A DNA stretch of 64,000 nucleotides from Anabaena sphaerica FACHB-251 (GTDB lineage Bacteria > Cyanobacteriota > Cyanobacteriia > Cyanobacteriales > Nostocaceae): assembly GCF_014696825.1 (NCBI RefSeq), contig NZ_JACJQU010000023.1:1-64000 (forward strand), in the 5' to 3' direction. How positions within the stretch are numbered: the stretch's first letter is position 1; each line of letters opens with the position of its first letter. A model generated the notes under the pieces. That model was not told the origin of the DNA and made no database searches. It saw nothing but the letters and a program-made list of their open reading frames with translations. Shown piece after piece: positions 45,567-54,615 of the stretch. A program made the position numbers and the translations under genes.

Positions 45567-46904
45567 GTGGGAAAGAAAATACAACTTATAGATAGAGTCC
45601 GACTGGGTTTTGCGGTATCAATTGCTAAAAGTGTCACATTTTTAGTACGCTCTCTCCGTCTTGGTGCTGCTAGTGTGTTACCAGGTTCTCTTGCGCGACG
45701 CATTGAACCCAGACTTTTACAATTATTGAGTCAGCAAGTCAAAAACGGGGTAATTTTGATTGCGGGAACAAATGGGAAAACCACAACAGCCCTGTTATTA
45801 TGCACTATTTTAGAACACAAAGGTTACAAAATCGCCCATAATTCTACTGGTGCAAATCTGGAAAATGGTTTAGCGACGGCTTTAATAGAGAATACCAGTT
45901 TATTAGGTTCTTTAAATGTTGACTACGCGATTTTGGAAGTTGATGAAAATATTGTTCCCAAGATTTTAAAACCTCTGCAACCAAGAATTATTCTCTGTTT
46001 AAATTTGTTCCGTGACCAACTTGATAGATATGGAGAAGTTGACACTATTAGCAAAAAATGGACAAAGGTTATTTCCACTTTACCAACAGAAACGGTAGTT
46101 ATTCCCAATGCTGATGATCCAACTTTATCATATTTAGGTCAGCAGTTAAATCAAAAGGTGTTATTTTTCGGTTTGAATGAACCAAAACATTATTTAGAAG
46201 CAATTCCTCACGCTGTAGATTCTATCTATTGTCCTAAATGTGGACATTCTTTAGATTATCAAGGTGTTTATTTATCTCATTTAGGAGATTTCACTTGTCC
46301 TAGTTGCGGGTTTAGTAAGAGTAAACCAAGTTTAGAAAGTGGTGAATGGTCACAAATTCTTGTTGGTTTGTACAATAAATATAATACTTTAGCCGCAGCA
46401 ACCGCAGCTAAAGAATTGGGAGTTGATGAAACAACAATTAGGGAAACAATTAATAATTTCCAAGCTGCTTTTGGACGTGCGGAAGATTTGGTGATAGATG
46501 GTAAAAAAGTAAGGATTTTGTTATCTAAAAATCCTGTAGGAACGAATGAAACTATTCGCGTAGTTACTCAAAGTACAGATAAAACTACCTTGTTAGTTTT
46601 GAATGACCGCACTCCTGATGGTACTGATGTATCTTGGATTTGGGATGTAGATACAGAGAAGTTGGTTGAACGGGGTGGAACGTTGGTTGTAAGTGGCGAT
46701 CGCGTGTATGATATGGCGTTAAGATTACGTTATAGCGAGAAGTCTGTTGAAAGTAACATTAACTTAATTGTAGAGGAAGATTTAAAGCAAGCTATTACAA
46801 CAGCTTTGGAACATACACCAGCAAATGAAACTTTGCATATTCTTCCTACTTATTCAGCTATGTTAGAAGTGCGAGAGGTTTTAACGGGGAGGAAAATTCT
46901 TTAA
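45567..46904 (+). CDS. murT: MurT-like lipid II isoglutaminyl synthase ligase subunit
   Basis: 445 residues. The Mur ligase ATP loop is GTNGKTTTALLL. A four-cysteine ribbon inserted in the middle domain (CPKCGHSL and CPSCG) is characteristic of MurT, and the C-terminal DUF1727 region contains LLSKNPVGTNETIRVV and VLNDRTPDGTDVSWIWD. With GatD it amidates the D-glutamate of lipid II in peptidoglycan synthesis. The start is GTG (VGKKIQLIDRVRL). In most genomes gatD follows immediately, but here it is 1.2 kb away with a reversed gene in between. It is divergent from the thioredoxin-like gene. Confidence 0.9.
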   Translation: MGKKIQLIDRVRLGFAVSIAKSVTFLVRSLRLGAASVLPGSLARRIEPRLLQLLSQQVKNGVILIAGTNGKTTTALLLCTILEHKGYKIAHNSTGANLENGLATALIENTSLLGSLNVDYAILEVDENIVPKILKPLQPRIILCLNLFRDQLDRYGEVDTISKKWTKVISTLPTETVVIPNADDPTLSYLGQQLNQKVLFFGLNEPKHYLEAIPHAVDSIYCPKCGHSLDYQGVYLSHLGDFTCPSCGFSKSKPSLESGEWSQILVGLYNKYNTLAAATAAKELGVDETTIRETINNFQAAFGRAEDLVIDGKKVRILLSKNPVGTNETIRVVTQSTDKTTLLVLNDRTPDGTDVSWIWDVDTEKLVERGGTLVVSGDRVYDMALRLRYSEKSVESNINLIVEEDLKQAITTALEHTPANETLHILPTYSAMLEVREVLTGRKIL

Positions 46905-46919
46905 CCCTCGCAGGAAATA

Positions 46920-46950
46920 GATCCCCGACTTCTTAAAGAAGTCGGGGATC
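46920..46950. terminator. Perfect GATCCCCGACTTCTT hairpin after murT
   Basis: A 15-bp perfect stem with a one-base loop lies 16 bp after the murT stop and before the stop of the convergent gene. It belongs to the dispersed GATCCCCGACTTCT repeat family and could stop transcription from both sides. Confidence 0.75.
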
Positions 46951-46964
46951 TTGGGTTGAGAAAT

Positions 46965-47750
46965 TTACACTAAATAACTAGTATTAGGAACAATCTGAAA
47001 GAAAGCATATTCATACCAAGCAGTCCAAATAAAACTTCTAATCCAACGTTGATACTTTTTGGGACTTAATTCATAATTAAATGCTCCCTCAGCAGCATCA
47101 ATAGAAGAGAGATGAGAATTACAACCGCAACCGTGATGATAGGTAAAACCGTATTTTGAAGCGATGCTTTGCACCTTCATTTGCACTGCGAAAACTTTAC
47201 CACTATGTAAAATTGCATCCCAAGAACGTTTATGTTCAATATCGCGTTTATCAAATCTTAAAGCTCGTTCTTCAAATACATGATCTCGGTAAATTGGTGC
47301 TAAATGTACATGATAAAAACTTGCAGGTAAATCATATCCAAACTCATTAAAAAGGTCTATTCCAATTAATGCTACTTTTACCTCATTGGCATATTCTAAT
47401 CCTTTAGATTTCACATCTGTTAAAATCTGTTCAAAGTTGGGATATTGATCAATTAAAAAATCATGTCCGTAAAATTCTAAAGTTTCATAAGCTAATTGTC
47501 CAAATAACTGAGAAAATGCAGCTTTAAACTTAGCTAACTCTGGACGTTCATTAAATAAATCTACATCACCTTTTGCTAGTTTATATTGAAATAGCTGCGC
47601 CATTTTCACATAAACTTCTGTATTTTTAAATCCTACATTTGCTAATCCTGCGGCGATATTTTGCCAAATAGGAGGTAGTTGAGAAATGGGAACTGCATTT
47701 TCACCAGCAATGATGGTAAAATTCGGATTTTCGATTAGTTGCATAAACAA
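46965..47750 (-). CDS. Hypothetical protein, 261 residues, between murT and gatD
   Basis: I do not recognise the family. It is helical and aromatic-rich. The middle section (FYGHDFLIDQYPNFEQIL, then FYHVHLAPIYRDH) and a Cys/His cluster HHGCGCNSHLSS near residue 205 might bind metal. There is no membrane segment. The first Met pair (MFMQL) leaves the start ambiguous by two codons. It is oriented against both murT and gatD and has AT-rich borders, suggesting it was inserted between them or that gatD moved. Confidence 0.7.
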   Translation of the reverse strand: MFMQLIENPNFTIIAGENAVPISQLPPIWQNIAAGLANVGFKNTEVYVKMAQLFQYKLAKGDVDLFNERPELAKFKAAFSQLFGQLAYETLEFYGHDFLIDQYPNFEQILTDVKSKGLEYANEVKVALIGIDLFNEFGYDLPASFYHVHLAPIYRDHVFEERALRFDKRDIEHKRSWDAILHSGKVFAVQMKVQSIASKYGFTYHHGCGCNSHLSSIDAAEGAFNYELSPKKYQRWIRSFIWTAWYEYAFFQIVPNTSYLV

Positions 47751-48143
47751 TTTCCTTTTATTTATAGATTCCCTACTTCTTTGAGAATTAGAGGATCTGA
47801 GTATTATCCAGATTATTTGTGATTATCGTGACAATTTTGTAAAAAAAACTGTTACATAAAATACGGAATACCCAAAAATAAGATATAGTAATCCTAATTA
47901 ATGTTAGCGATCGCATCAAATATAAAGAGTACCACACTCTTGTTTTTCTCTTCCTTTCTTACTTTGTGCTTTTGCATCTACCCTGCGGGATCTCCTGACG
48001 GAGATTGCGTGAGATATAAAAATGTGGTTCATTTACATGAAAATCGCTGTAAAATAAAAAAAATCCATGAGGTATGGAAAAATATAAAAAATGAGTTAAT
48101 ATTGAACGCAAATTAATAGGAATTTTTGGGAAATTTTGAACCT
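47751..48143. other. Spacer before gatD
   Basis: An AT-rich spacer of about 390 bp. It contains GATTCCCTACTTCTTTGAGAA near 47766 (a decayed hairpin repeat) and GATCTCC-TGAC-GGAGAT near 47988. A 71-codon open frame (47901-48116) exists, but nothing in it looks like a protein, so it is not called. Confidence 0.5.
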
Positions 48144-48947
48144 ATGGAAATTATTATTGGTTGGTTATATCCGCAGTTAATGAGTACCTACGGAGATAGA
48201 GGTAATGTTATCACTATTCAACGTCGCGCACAATGGAGGGGTTACAATGTCACAATATTACCCTTAGACCAAAATTCCACCGCAGATCATATAAAATCAG
48301 TAGATGTGATTGTCGGTGGAGGCGCACAAGACCGTCAGCAAGAAATAGTTATGCGCGACTTACAAGGTGCAAAAGCTGACGCGATGCGGGATAAAATCGA
48401 AAATGGCACACCAGGAGTTTTTACCTGTGGTTCTCCCCAACTTTTAGGACATTATTACGAACCTGCATTCGGACAAAGAATAGAAGGTTTAGGAATATTA
48501 GATTTAGTTTCTATCCATCCAGGGGAAAATACAAAACGTTGTATTGGTAATTTAGTTATAGAAGTTACAGCTTCACGTCTCGCGCAAGAACTAGAAGCAA
48601 TGATAGGGAAAAAACCTTATTTAGTCGGGTTTGAAAATCATGGTGGACGCACTAAATTAGGTAAAGTAGAAGCCTTGGGGCGTGTGGTTTACGGCTTAGG
48701 TAATAATGGTGAAGATGGTACAGAAGGTGCATTTTATCAAAATGCGATCGCCACATATTCACATGGTCCATTGTTACCAAAAAATCCCTTTGTGGCAGAT
48801 TGGTTAATTCAAACAGCGTTAAAGTTGAAATATCAACAAGAAATTAAGCTTACACCTTTAGATGATACCTTAGCAATGCAAGGCAGGGAAGCAATGTTTA
48901 ACCGATTGAAAGTAAATTTAACAAGTGTTGCTAAAGTTAAAGTTTAA
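48144..48947 (+). CDS. gatD: GatD, lipid II isoglutaminyl synthase glutaminase subunit
   Basis: About 267 residues of the CobB/CobQ-like glutamine amidotransferase fold. MEIIIGWLYPQLMSTYGDRGN is the family N-terminus, and the frame open from a TTG at 48126 adds six codons that are not needed. The nucleophile Cys lies in GVFTCGSPQLLG, and the catalytic His in TYSHGPLLPKNP. It supplies ammonia to MurT for lipid II amidation. It is normally adjacent to murT but separated from it here. It is convergent with the 49034 gene, with a hairpin across the junction. Confidence 0.9.
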   Translation: MEIIIGWLYPQLMSTYGDRGNVITIQRRAQWRGYNVTILPLDQNSTADHIKSVDVIVGGGAQDRQQEIVMRDLQGAKADAMRDKIENGTPGVFTCGSPQLLGHYYEPAFGQRIEGLGILDLVSIHPGENTKRCIGNLVIEVTASRLAQELEAMIGKKPYLVGFENHGGRTKLGKVEALGRVVYGLGNNGEDGTEGAFYQNAIATYSHGPLLPKNPFVADWLIQTALKLKYQQEIKLTPLDDTLAMQGREAMFNRLKVNLTSVAKVKV

Positions 48948-49008
48948 TCCCAATTCAAAATTCAAAAATTATCCAAAAATTATCTATTTATCGGTATGAC
49001 TGACTGTT

Positions 49009-49037
49009 GTAGAGTCGTTCCACCGGAACGACTCTAC
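49009..49037. terminator. Bidirectional hairpin GTAGAGTCGTTCC / GGAACGACTCTAC
   Basis: A perfect palindrome-like stem that is a base-substituted relative of the element B core. It includes the stop codon of the minus-strand gene (49034-49036) and lies 60 bp after gatD, so it probably ends both transcripts. Confidence 0.75.
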
Positions 49038-49732
49038 TGAATGCTGTTCTGACTTTGGTTTTGCAACAAAGGACGCACAACTAAATACCCAGCACCAAAA
49101 CCAGTAATCATAATTAACACAATAGTAAGCAATAACCACCAACCACTCAGTCCCTTTGACTCAGACTCCGGGGATAGATAATAGCGTACTTCTTGCCCTT
49201 CTATAAACACTGCTTCTGATACCGGAAAATTCATATCCATCATAGGTACAGAAACAACCTCACGGCGGATTTTTTTAGCTGGTTTGGGAGTTGGTTGACG
49301 TGGAGGAGGTGCTGTTTTCACTGGAGGTTTATTTGCAGGTTTATTTGTAGATTTAGCCTCAGCATTAGTACGGGGCGTTCGTGGGGACGCAGGCGTATTT
49401 TTTGCCTCACTATTAGCCCTGGGCATGGATTGGTTACTAGTTGTATTTTTTACGTTAGCGTTATTTGGTGGTGCTGGTTGAGAACTTGGTGCAGAGGAGT
49501 CCACTAACTTTTGCAGTTCTAAACACGACTGAACAACTTTGTTTATTTCTTGACGCAGGTGCTGATTTTCCTGAGACAATTTCTGATTGTGGCTGGTGAC
49601 TACATCCAACTTGGCTTGTACTGCTTGTAACTCTGCAACTAATTCCCGGTAAACATAAACAGGTACAGACGGAGAATAGCTGGGAGTAGGTGGTTTACTG
49701 TGAACATTCTGTGTAGTTGATCTCATCTGCAT
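49034..49732 (-). CDS. Coiled-coil, proline-rich, C-terminally anchored membrane protein
   Basis: 232 residues with no named family that I recognise. Residues about 25-75 form a coiled coil (ELVAELQAVQAKLDVVTSHN). A disordered Pro/Ala/Asn/Ser region follows (about 78-155). Near the C-terminus one transmembrane helix (WWLLLTIVLIMITGFGAGYL) is followed by a short tail. It is probably a tail-anchored protein with a cytoplasmic coiled coil. Such proteins are common in filamentous cyanobacteria, and its role is unknown. Confidence 0.7.
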   Translation of the reverse strand: MQMRSTTQNVHSKPPTPSYSPSVPVYVYRELVAELQAVQAKLDVVTSHNQKLSQENQHLRQEINKVVQSCLELQKLVDSSAPSSQPAPPNNANVKNTTSNQSMPRANSEAKNTPASPRTPRTNAEAKSTNKPANKPPVKTAPPPRQPTPKPAKKIRREVVSVPMMDMNFPVSEAVFIEGQEVRYYLSPESESKGLSGWWLLLTIVLIMITGFGAGYLVVRPLLQNQSQNSIQ

Positions 49733-50055
49733 ATTGGTATCAAAATTAGGTCTTTAGATTAACAAAATATACTATCAGAATAAAGTGATCCCGGAGACTA
49801 GGCTATAGAATAATATAAAAATCACCTAATCGGATAAAAATAAAATACAATACTGTTCGGTTAAGGTTTCAAAATCGCGAATATCCCCGCTTTAGCCCTA
49901 TTTTACCCCCTTTTTCAGGGGTAGCCACAGGCAGGGGGATATTAACCGACAAGTATTAAAATAAAATAGCAATGAACGGGGTGTGGGGGGTAGGGTGTGG
50001 GGAACCCCATGATTAAATCACAACCTTTGATTTTTTCTAATTACACGGTTTCCAA
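49733..50055. other. Spacer between the coiled-coil gene and the esterase pseudogene
   Basis: About 320 bp. It holds a G-rich run (GGGGTGTGGGGGGTAGGGTG around 49979-49998) and TACCCCCTTTTTCAGGGGTA near 49903. I see no gene or RNA here. Confidence 0.5.
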
Positions 50056-51529
50056 CTATGATAAACGGTCTTGAAAATAAAGGCGATATAAATTACAAAG
50101 ACATTTAACTTCATTTCCTTGAAATTCAATTAATCCCAAACTCCGTAATTTAAAGGCTTGTGCAGAATCTATTTTACAGGACTTACGCAAAACAGAACGG
50201 AAGTAGGGGTAATTCATGAATTACCCCTACGCAAGAATCAGGTTTTGAGTTCAATTTTGCGTAAGTCCTATTTTAATAGGAACATCACTGTTAAAAACCT
50301 AATACTAGAGGAGTTTCAATAGCTGGTAAAATATATTTTTTTAAATAATTAGTGCAGTTGCTTTGACTACTTAAACGGGGACTCCAATATTGATCTATTT
50401 GTTTTTCTAGACCTAATTCTAAACTCAGAACTGTACAGAAACTCTGTAAAAAATTATTGAGATTAGTGAGATTTTCTTGACTCCATAAATTAATAGAAAC
50501 TGTCCGATACCCTTGTTTTTTATAATGGTCGAAAATGCGACTGATTAAATGAGTTTTCCCCATCTTGCGGGGGGCTTTGATGCGGATTAATGCCCCTGGT
50601 TGAAGAATAGATTGAAAACAGTTATATTCAATTTCTGGACGTTCAATATAAAAGGAAGAAATATTTTGTAAATTATTTTCTGCTTGTTTAGGAATAATTG
50701 ATAACTGTTCTTTAATAAACCGACTCACACCTTTGTAAACTAAATTATCTGGTGATTTTGGCTTAGTGATAGAAATATGATCATCATCTGTAGCAGTAGG
50801 TTGGACATCTTTAATACCTGGGTTAGCACTATCAGGGTCTACAACTAAAATTGTTAGAATTGGTTTTGTTTCATAATAAACTTTTGTTGTAATTGCCATT
50901 GCATCAACATTTTGACGATACCATTCATTCAATTGACGCAATTGGGGAATATGGGATTTTAGTTCATCAACGCTGATAGTTTTTCGTGTAAAAATACCAA
51001 TGTTTGTGACTAAATTAGCTAAATGAGCGCCAGTGTGAGGAGTAGATAAGAAGACTATACCTTTAGTTTTTTCAATAACTGCTTTTTTATTAAAAGTTTG
51101 AGCATTTCGCAGCATTTCTTTTACTAACAAACCACCCATGCTATGAGTGATAAATATAATTGGACGTTCACCAATATCATTAATTGTTAAATATTCTAAT
51201 AAATTACTCGCACGATCAAAAAGTGGCATTGTTGCACCTTTCCACTCAAAGGGTGCAGCATTATAACCAAAAGACCAAATTCCTAAATCTGGTCGTTCTT
51301 TTGCAAGCCACATTAACCAGAAGTTATCATCATTATCTCTTTCTTCAGGATGCCATGTTTTCCGTGCATCACCACCTAAACCATGAACAAAAATTATGTC
51401 TCCCTTGCGTTTGGGGTTGTCAAATCCTGAGATTTTGATTAAACCTGTTTTTTCTGTGGGTGTGGGTGCTGTGATGGGTTCGGTTTTTGGGGTTTTAGGA
51501 AATAAACCAAATAATTTTTTAAAGAGCAT
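50056..51529 (-). pseudogene. Esterase-STAND ATPase fusion, truncated and split by element A
   Basis: The open N-terminal part (412 codons, 51529 to 50291) has two domains. One is an alpha/beta hydrolase (IIFVHGLGGDARKTWHPEER, THSMGG nucleophile elbow, LSTPHTGAHLA). The other is an AAA-like ATPase (IKAPRKMGKTHL P-loop). It stops at ETPLVLGF, where relatives continue into an Asp-rich Walker B strand. After the stop, NSDVPIK is followed by the 93-bp element and then the family C-terminus DSAQAFKLRSLGLIEFQGNE to FQDRLS. So a block containing the Walker B region was deleted first, and element A inserted later. The product cannot be a working ATPase; the esterase half may still be translated. Confidence 0.85.
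50177..50269 (-). mobile_element. 93-bp miniature element A, copy 3
   Basis: Same ends and internal palindrome as the copies at 9379 and 44690. A perfect 6-bp duplication ATTTTA flanks it (50171-50176 and 50270-50275). It is inserted in the C-terminal remnant of the esterase-ATPase gene. Confidence 0.92.
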
Positions 51530-51602
51530 AGATAGTATTAGGTATAATTAGTTTATCAAGACTATATCATACACGACATCTGATAGCTATTATTTCCAGC
51601 TA

Positions 51603-51896
51603 TTATTTAATACGTTCTTGCCAATATTCAGGTTTTCGGCTACAGTGCATAACTGCAATAATTAAAATGTATTCATCTTCTATGGTATAGAGTATTGCAT
51701 AGGGAAATTTACGAACTAAACACCGACGAATATCTTCATCAGTGACAGGATAGCGTTTAGGTGATTTAATAATTCTAAAAATGGCATCTTCAACAGAATT
51801 GATAAAATTTTGTGCTAGTTAAATATTCTTTTCCGCATAAAATTGAACAGCTTCTGAGTATTCTGTTAATGCCGCAGGATGAAAATTATATTTCAT
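51603..51896 (-). pseudogene. RelE/ParE-type toxin with internal stop
   Basis: The conceptual product starts MKYNFHPAALTEYSEAVQFY, hits a TAA at 51819-51821 after AEKNI, and continues LAQNFINSVEDAIFRIIKSP, then DIRRCLVRKFPYAILYTIED to the end KPEYWQERIK. This is a complete RelE/ParE fold of 97 residues apart from the nonsense codon. Its ATG overlaps the antitoxin TGA by four bases (ATGA), the usual antitoxin-toxin arrangement. Confidence 0.85.
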
Positions 51897-52123
51897 TTTT
51901 CTAAAATTCGTCTAACTTGAGATAAAGCTTCTTCTCCAGGTATTGACTCAACTGTATGATTACGAATTTCATCACGGCGTTTTTTAGCTTCTATATTCCA
52001 TAGATTTTGTGTGTTTTCATCAATATCATATTCTAGACTTTCAATGAGTTTTTCTACTAACAATACTCTGGTAGTATTAGGTAAAGATAAGGCTTCTTGA
52101 ATCAATTCCTCGACTGATAGCAT
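51893..52123 (-). CDS. Antitoxin of the RelE/ParE module
   Basis: 76 residues, MLSVEELIQEALSLPNTTRV with a helical body and a charged tail (SIPGEEALSQVRRILEK). This is the layout of addiction-module antitoxins (RelB/ParD-like family). It overlaps the toxin gene by four bases. The toxin is dead, so this antitoxin may persist alone. Confidence 0.85.
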   Translation of the reverse strand: MLSVEELIQEALSLPNTTRVLLVEKLIESLEYDIDENTQNLWNIEAKKRRDEIRNHTVESIPGEEALSQVRRILEK

Positions 52124-52158
52124 AATGATTTCTTCCAGTAAAAGTTAGCAGTTATCTG

Positions 52159-52377
52159 ATGCCACGACCAAAACGAGACTTAATACTAGGATACAGCTAT
52201 CATGTCACCACTCGCTGTAATAACCGTGAATTTAAATTAACTCGTCACGAATGCCGTCAGGTGTTCCTTTTTTGGGGTTTTACCTCAAAGTTTATTAAGA
52301 ATGTTAAAAAGCATAGTGTAGGGACAAGTAGTGTACCAGTGATGAATTATATACTATTTTGGTATGTTTTACATTAG
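52159..52377 (+). pseudogene. RAYT/IS200-like transposase N-terminal fragment
   Basis: MPRPKRDLILGYSYHVTTRC, then NNREFKLTRHECRQVFL matches the start of REP-associated Y1 transposases. After about 35 codons the sequence diverges, and the rest of the enzyme (HUH and catalytic Tyr) is missing. It could have mobilised hairpin repeats such as those at 57547-57704, but no intact copy is in the window. Confidence 0.75.
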
Positions 52378-52506
52378 TGATGAGTAGGTTGGGTTTAATG
52401 CAGTGAAAACCAACAGAATCAATGAAGCGATAAAGTGGAGTAACGGAAAGCTGGAAATTGGTAGATTATGCTATAATTGGACAATGATTAAATGGTTAGA
52501 GATTTT

Positions 52507-52713
52507 ATGATAACATTGCAAGAAATTATCAATTCATTAGCAAGTTTGTCAAAAGAAGATCAAGATTTTCTATTTGAAACACTTTGCAAAAGAAGAGAAG
52601 AAGAAACTAAGCAAGTTATAATTCATTCCTTACGAGGAAAGTATTCTCATCTGGCGACAAGTAGCGATGACTTTGCAGGTAAGAAACAGTCAGAGATTGC
52701 TTTAGAAAATTAG
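52507..52713 (+). CDS. VapB-like antitoxin
   Basis: About 68 residues from ATG 52507 (an ATG five codons earlier also exists). MITLQEIINSLASLSKEDQD starts a helical protein of the type found directly ahead of PIN toxins in cyanobacteria. The charged C-terminal tail likely blocks the toxin. It lies four bases ahead of the PIN gene. Confidence 0.7.
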   Translation: MITLQEIINSLASLSKEDQDFLFETLCKRREEETKQVIIHSLRGKYSHLATSSDDFAGKKQSEIALEN

Positions 52714-52717
52714 CAAG

Positions 52718-53122
52718 ATGAATATTATTTTAGATGCTTGTGCTTTAATTGCTTTTTTTAGAAATGAACAAGGTGCAGAAATTGTAGAACATTATTTATC
52801 TGATAATCAATATATTTGCATGATTCATGCCATTAATTTATGTGAAGTTTATTATAATTTTCTGCGAACGGGAGGAAATACAATTGCAGATGCTCTTGTT
52901 GAAGATATACAATCTTTAGGGCTGGTTATTCGAGATGATTTGAATGTCAGTTTTTGGCGACAGGTAGGAGGTTATAAGGCAAGTATTAGAAGAATTTCTC
53001 TAGCAGATTGTTTTGCATTAACTCTGGCTAATCGAGAAAGTGGTATTCTAGTTACTTCAGATCGGAAAGAGTTTGAACCGGTTGTTCCTCTTAATATTTG
53101 TCAGATTAATTTTATTCGTTAG
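52718..53122 (+). CDS. PIN-domain toxin, VapC-like
   Basis: 134 residues of a PIN ribonuclease. Acidic residues at the expected positions are Asp6 (ILDACAL), Glu43 (NLCEVYYN), Asp97 (SLADCFALTLA) and Asp115 (LVTSDRKEFE). It probably cleaves RNA when released from the antitoxin upstream. The module is intact, unlike the other toxin-antitoxin locus nearby. Confidence 0.88.
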   Translation: MNIILDACALIAFFRNEQGAEIVEHYLSDNQYICMIHAINLCEVYYNFLRTGGNTIADALVEDIQSLGLVIRDDLNVSFWRQVGGYKASIRRISLADCFALTLANRESGILVTSDRKEFEPVVPLNICQINFIR

Positions 53123-53135
53123 TTTATTGGAATTC

Positions 53136-53200
53136 TGCTGAATATTCTGTTAATGCCGCAGGATGAAAGTTATATTTCATTCTTATAAGATTCGTCTGAC
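53136..53200 (-). pseudogene. Fragment of a second toxin-antitoxin junction
   Basis: CTGAATATTCTGTTAATGCCGCAGGATGAA, then TTATATTTCATTCTTATAAG, then ATTCGTCTGACTTGAGAT closely matches 51853-51920. It includes the toxin start, the four-base overlap region and the antitoxin end. Only about 65 bp remain. It is a relic of a duplicate module. Confidence 0.75.
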
Positions 53201-53215
53201 TTGAGATTATGATTA

Positions 53216-53736
53216 TCATTTATCTGCTACAGTCAAAAAGGCACGAATTAAAGCAAAGAAATCATCAACCGGAAAATTTAAACTGAGAATACTATCAATC
53301 TCATCAATAAAAATAACAATTTGTGTAGGAATTAATTTTAAAACTTTATCAATAAACTTACCAAAAACCTGTACATTAGAAAGTCGTTTATTTTCTTCCC
53401 ATAAAGCCTCTAAATAAAATTGATTATCTAATTTTAAACTTTCAGAGTATTATTAATAATACCATTATACCATTGTTCAGAAGTTAATCCTGATGTACCA
53501 ATTGCGGTTAAATTTATAGCCACACAAGCAATTTCTTCAAGTTTTAATCTTTGCATTGTGCGGACACGCAAACTTGATTTTCCCATCTGTCGAGAGTTCA
53601 GCACAAAACAAAACTCCCCAGCTTTCACAGCTTGATATAAATCATCATCAGCTTTGCGTGTAACGTATGTAGGTGCATTAGGTGGAAGACTCCCACCAAA
53701 TTGATATTGATAGTTTTCAGGAACATGGGAATTCAT
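53216..53736 (-). pseudogene. AAA-like STAND ATPase fragment with frameshift
   Basis: The N-terminal part reads [20 protein letters not shown] with P-loop RQMGKSSL, and a stop follows NTLKV. Deleting one base there restores [20 protein letters not shown] and the Walker B strand IVIFIDEIDSIL. It then ends abruptly after FFALIRAFLTVADK. Both a frameshift and loss of the remaining two-thirds make it a pseudogene. It is related to the ATPase half of the pseudogene at 50056-51529. Confidence 0.82.
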
Positions 53737-53796
53737 AGTTTTATATCCTGTTAATCCTTTAATCCTGGATATCCTGATTCTGACATTTTTTAATTT

Positions 53797-54615
53797 TTAT
53801 TTCTCCAACAACGGGAAAAAATGCCCCACGGGTCCTTGTCCCTTCCCAATATCCAAAGAATAAGTCAACGCAGTTGTTACATATTCCTTCGCTTCTTGTA
53901 CTGCTGTCCACAAATCTTTACCCAAAGCTAAATTAGCAGTAATAGCAGCTGATAAAGTACAACCAGTACCATGAGTATTTTTCGTTTCTACCTGTTTTGT
54001 CCTCAAAATTTCCAATCTTTCCCCATCAAACCAAACATCCACCCCTTTCAACCCTCCAGACATTCCCCCACCTTTAACTAAAACCGCCTTCGTACCTAAA
54101 TTTTTATGTATAATTTGGGCTGCATTTTGCATATCCTCTAAAGAAACAATCTCTAATCCGCTTAAAATCTGGGCTTCATAGCGATTTGGTGTAATAATAG
54201 CCGCTTGGGGAATCAGTTCATGACGCAGAGTTTGTATAGCATCATCATCAATCAATTGCGCCCCCGTCCGTGATACCATCACTGGGTCAACCACTAAATT
54301 ATTAATTTGTAAAGTTCTCACCTCCTGCGCTACAGCCAAAATAATTTCCTGATTAAGCAACATTCCCGTTTTCGCAGCTTGCACCCCAATATCCTCAACC
54401 ACCGCCCGAATTTGGGCTATAACAGCCTCTGAAGGCATGGCATCAACCCGGAACACACCCAGAGTATTTTGGGCTGTAATGCAAGTAATAGCACTGGTTC
54501 CGTGAACACAATGAAAAGCAAAAGTTCTTAAATCAGTTTGAATACCCGCACCTCCACCACTATCCGAACCAGCAATAGTTAAAGCTACAGGTATCGATGT
54601 CTTGTTCGTTTTCAT
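53797..54615 (-). CDS. thiD: Hydroxymethylpyrimidine/phosphomethylpyrimidine kinase
   Basis: 272 residues. Phosphorylates HMP and HMP-P in the thiamine pathway. It shows the ribokinase-like N-terminal AGSDSGGGAGIQTDLRTFAF, VDPVMVSRTGAQLI, the ITPNRYEAQIL region, VLVKGGG, and the anion-hole motif NTHGTGCTLSAAI near residue 214 with its catalytic Asp context. No thiamine riboswitch was recognised ahead of the gene. It is divergent from upp, separated by about 135 bp of heptamer-type spacer sequence. Confidence 0.96.
   Translation of the reverse strand: MKTNKTSIPVALTIAGSDSGGGAGIQTDLRTFAFHCVHGTSAITCITAQNTLGVFRVDAMPSEAVIAQIRAVVEDIGVQAAKTGMLLNQEIILAVAQEVRTLQINNLVVDPVMVSRTGAQLIDDDAIQTLRHELIPQAAIITPNRYEAQILSGLEIVSLEDMQNAAQIIHKNLGTKAVLVKGGGMSGGLKGVDVWFDGERLEILRTKQVETKNTHGTGCTLSAAITANLALGKDLWTAVQEAKEYVTTALTYSLDIGKGQGPVGHFFPLLEK

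Noticed and set aside
47901-48116. A 71-codon open frame ahead of gatD
   Set aside because: It contains a short hairpin repeat and no protein-like pattern, and has no ribosome-binding site. It is probably chance.
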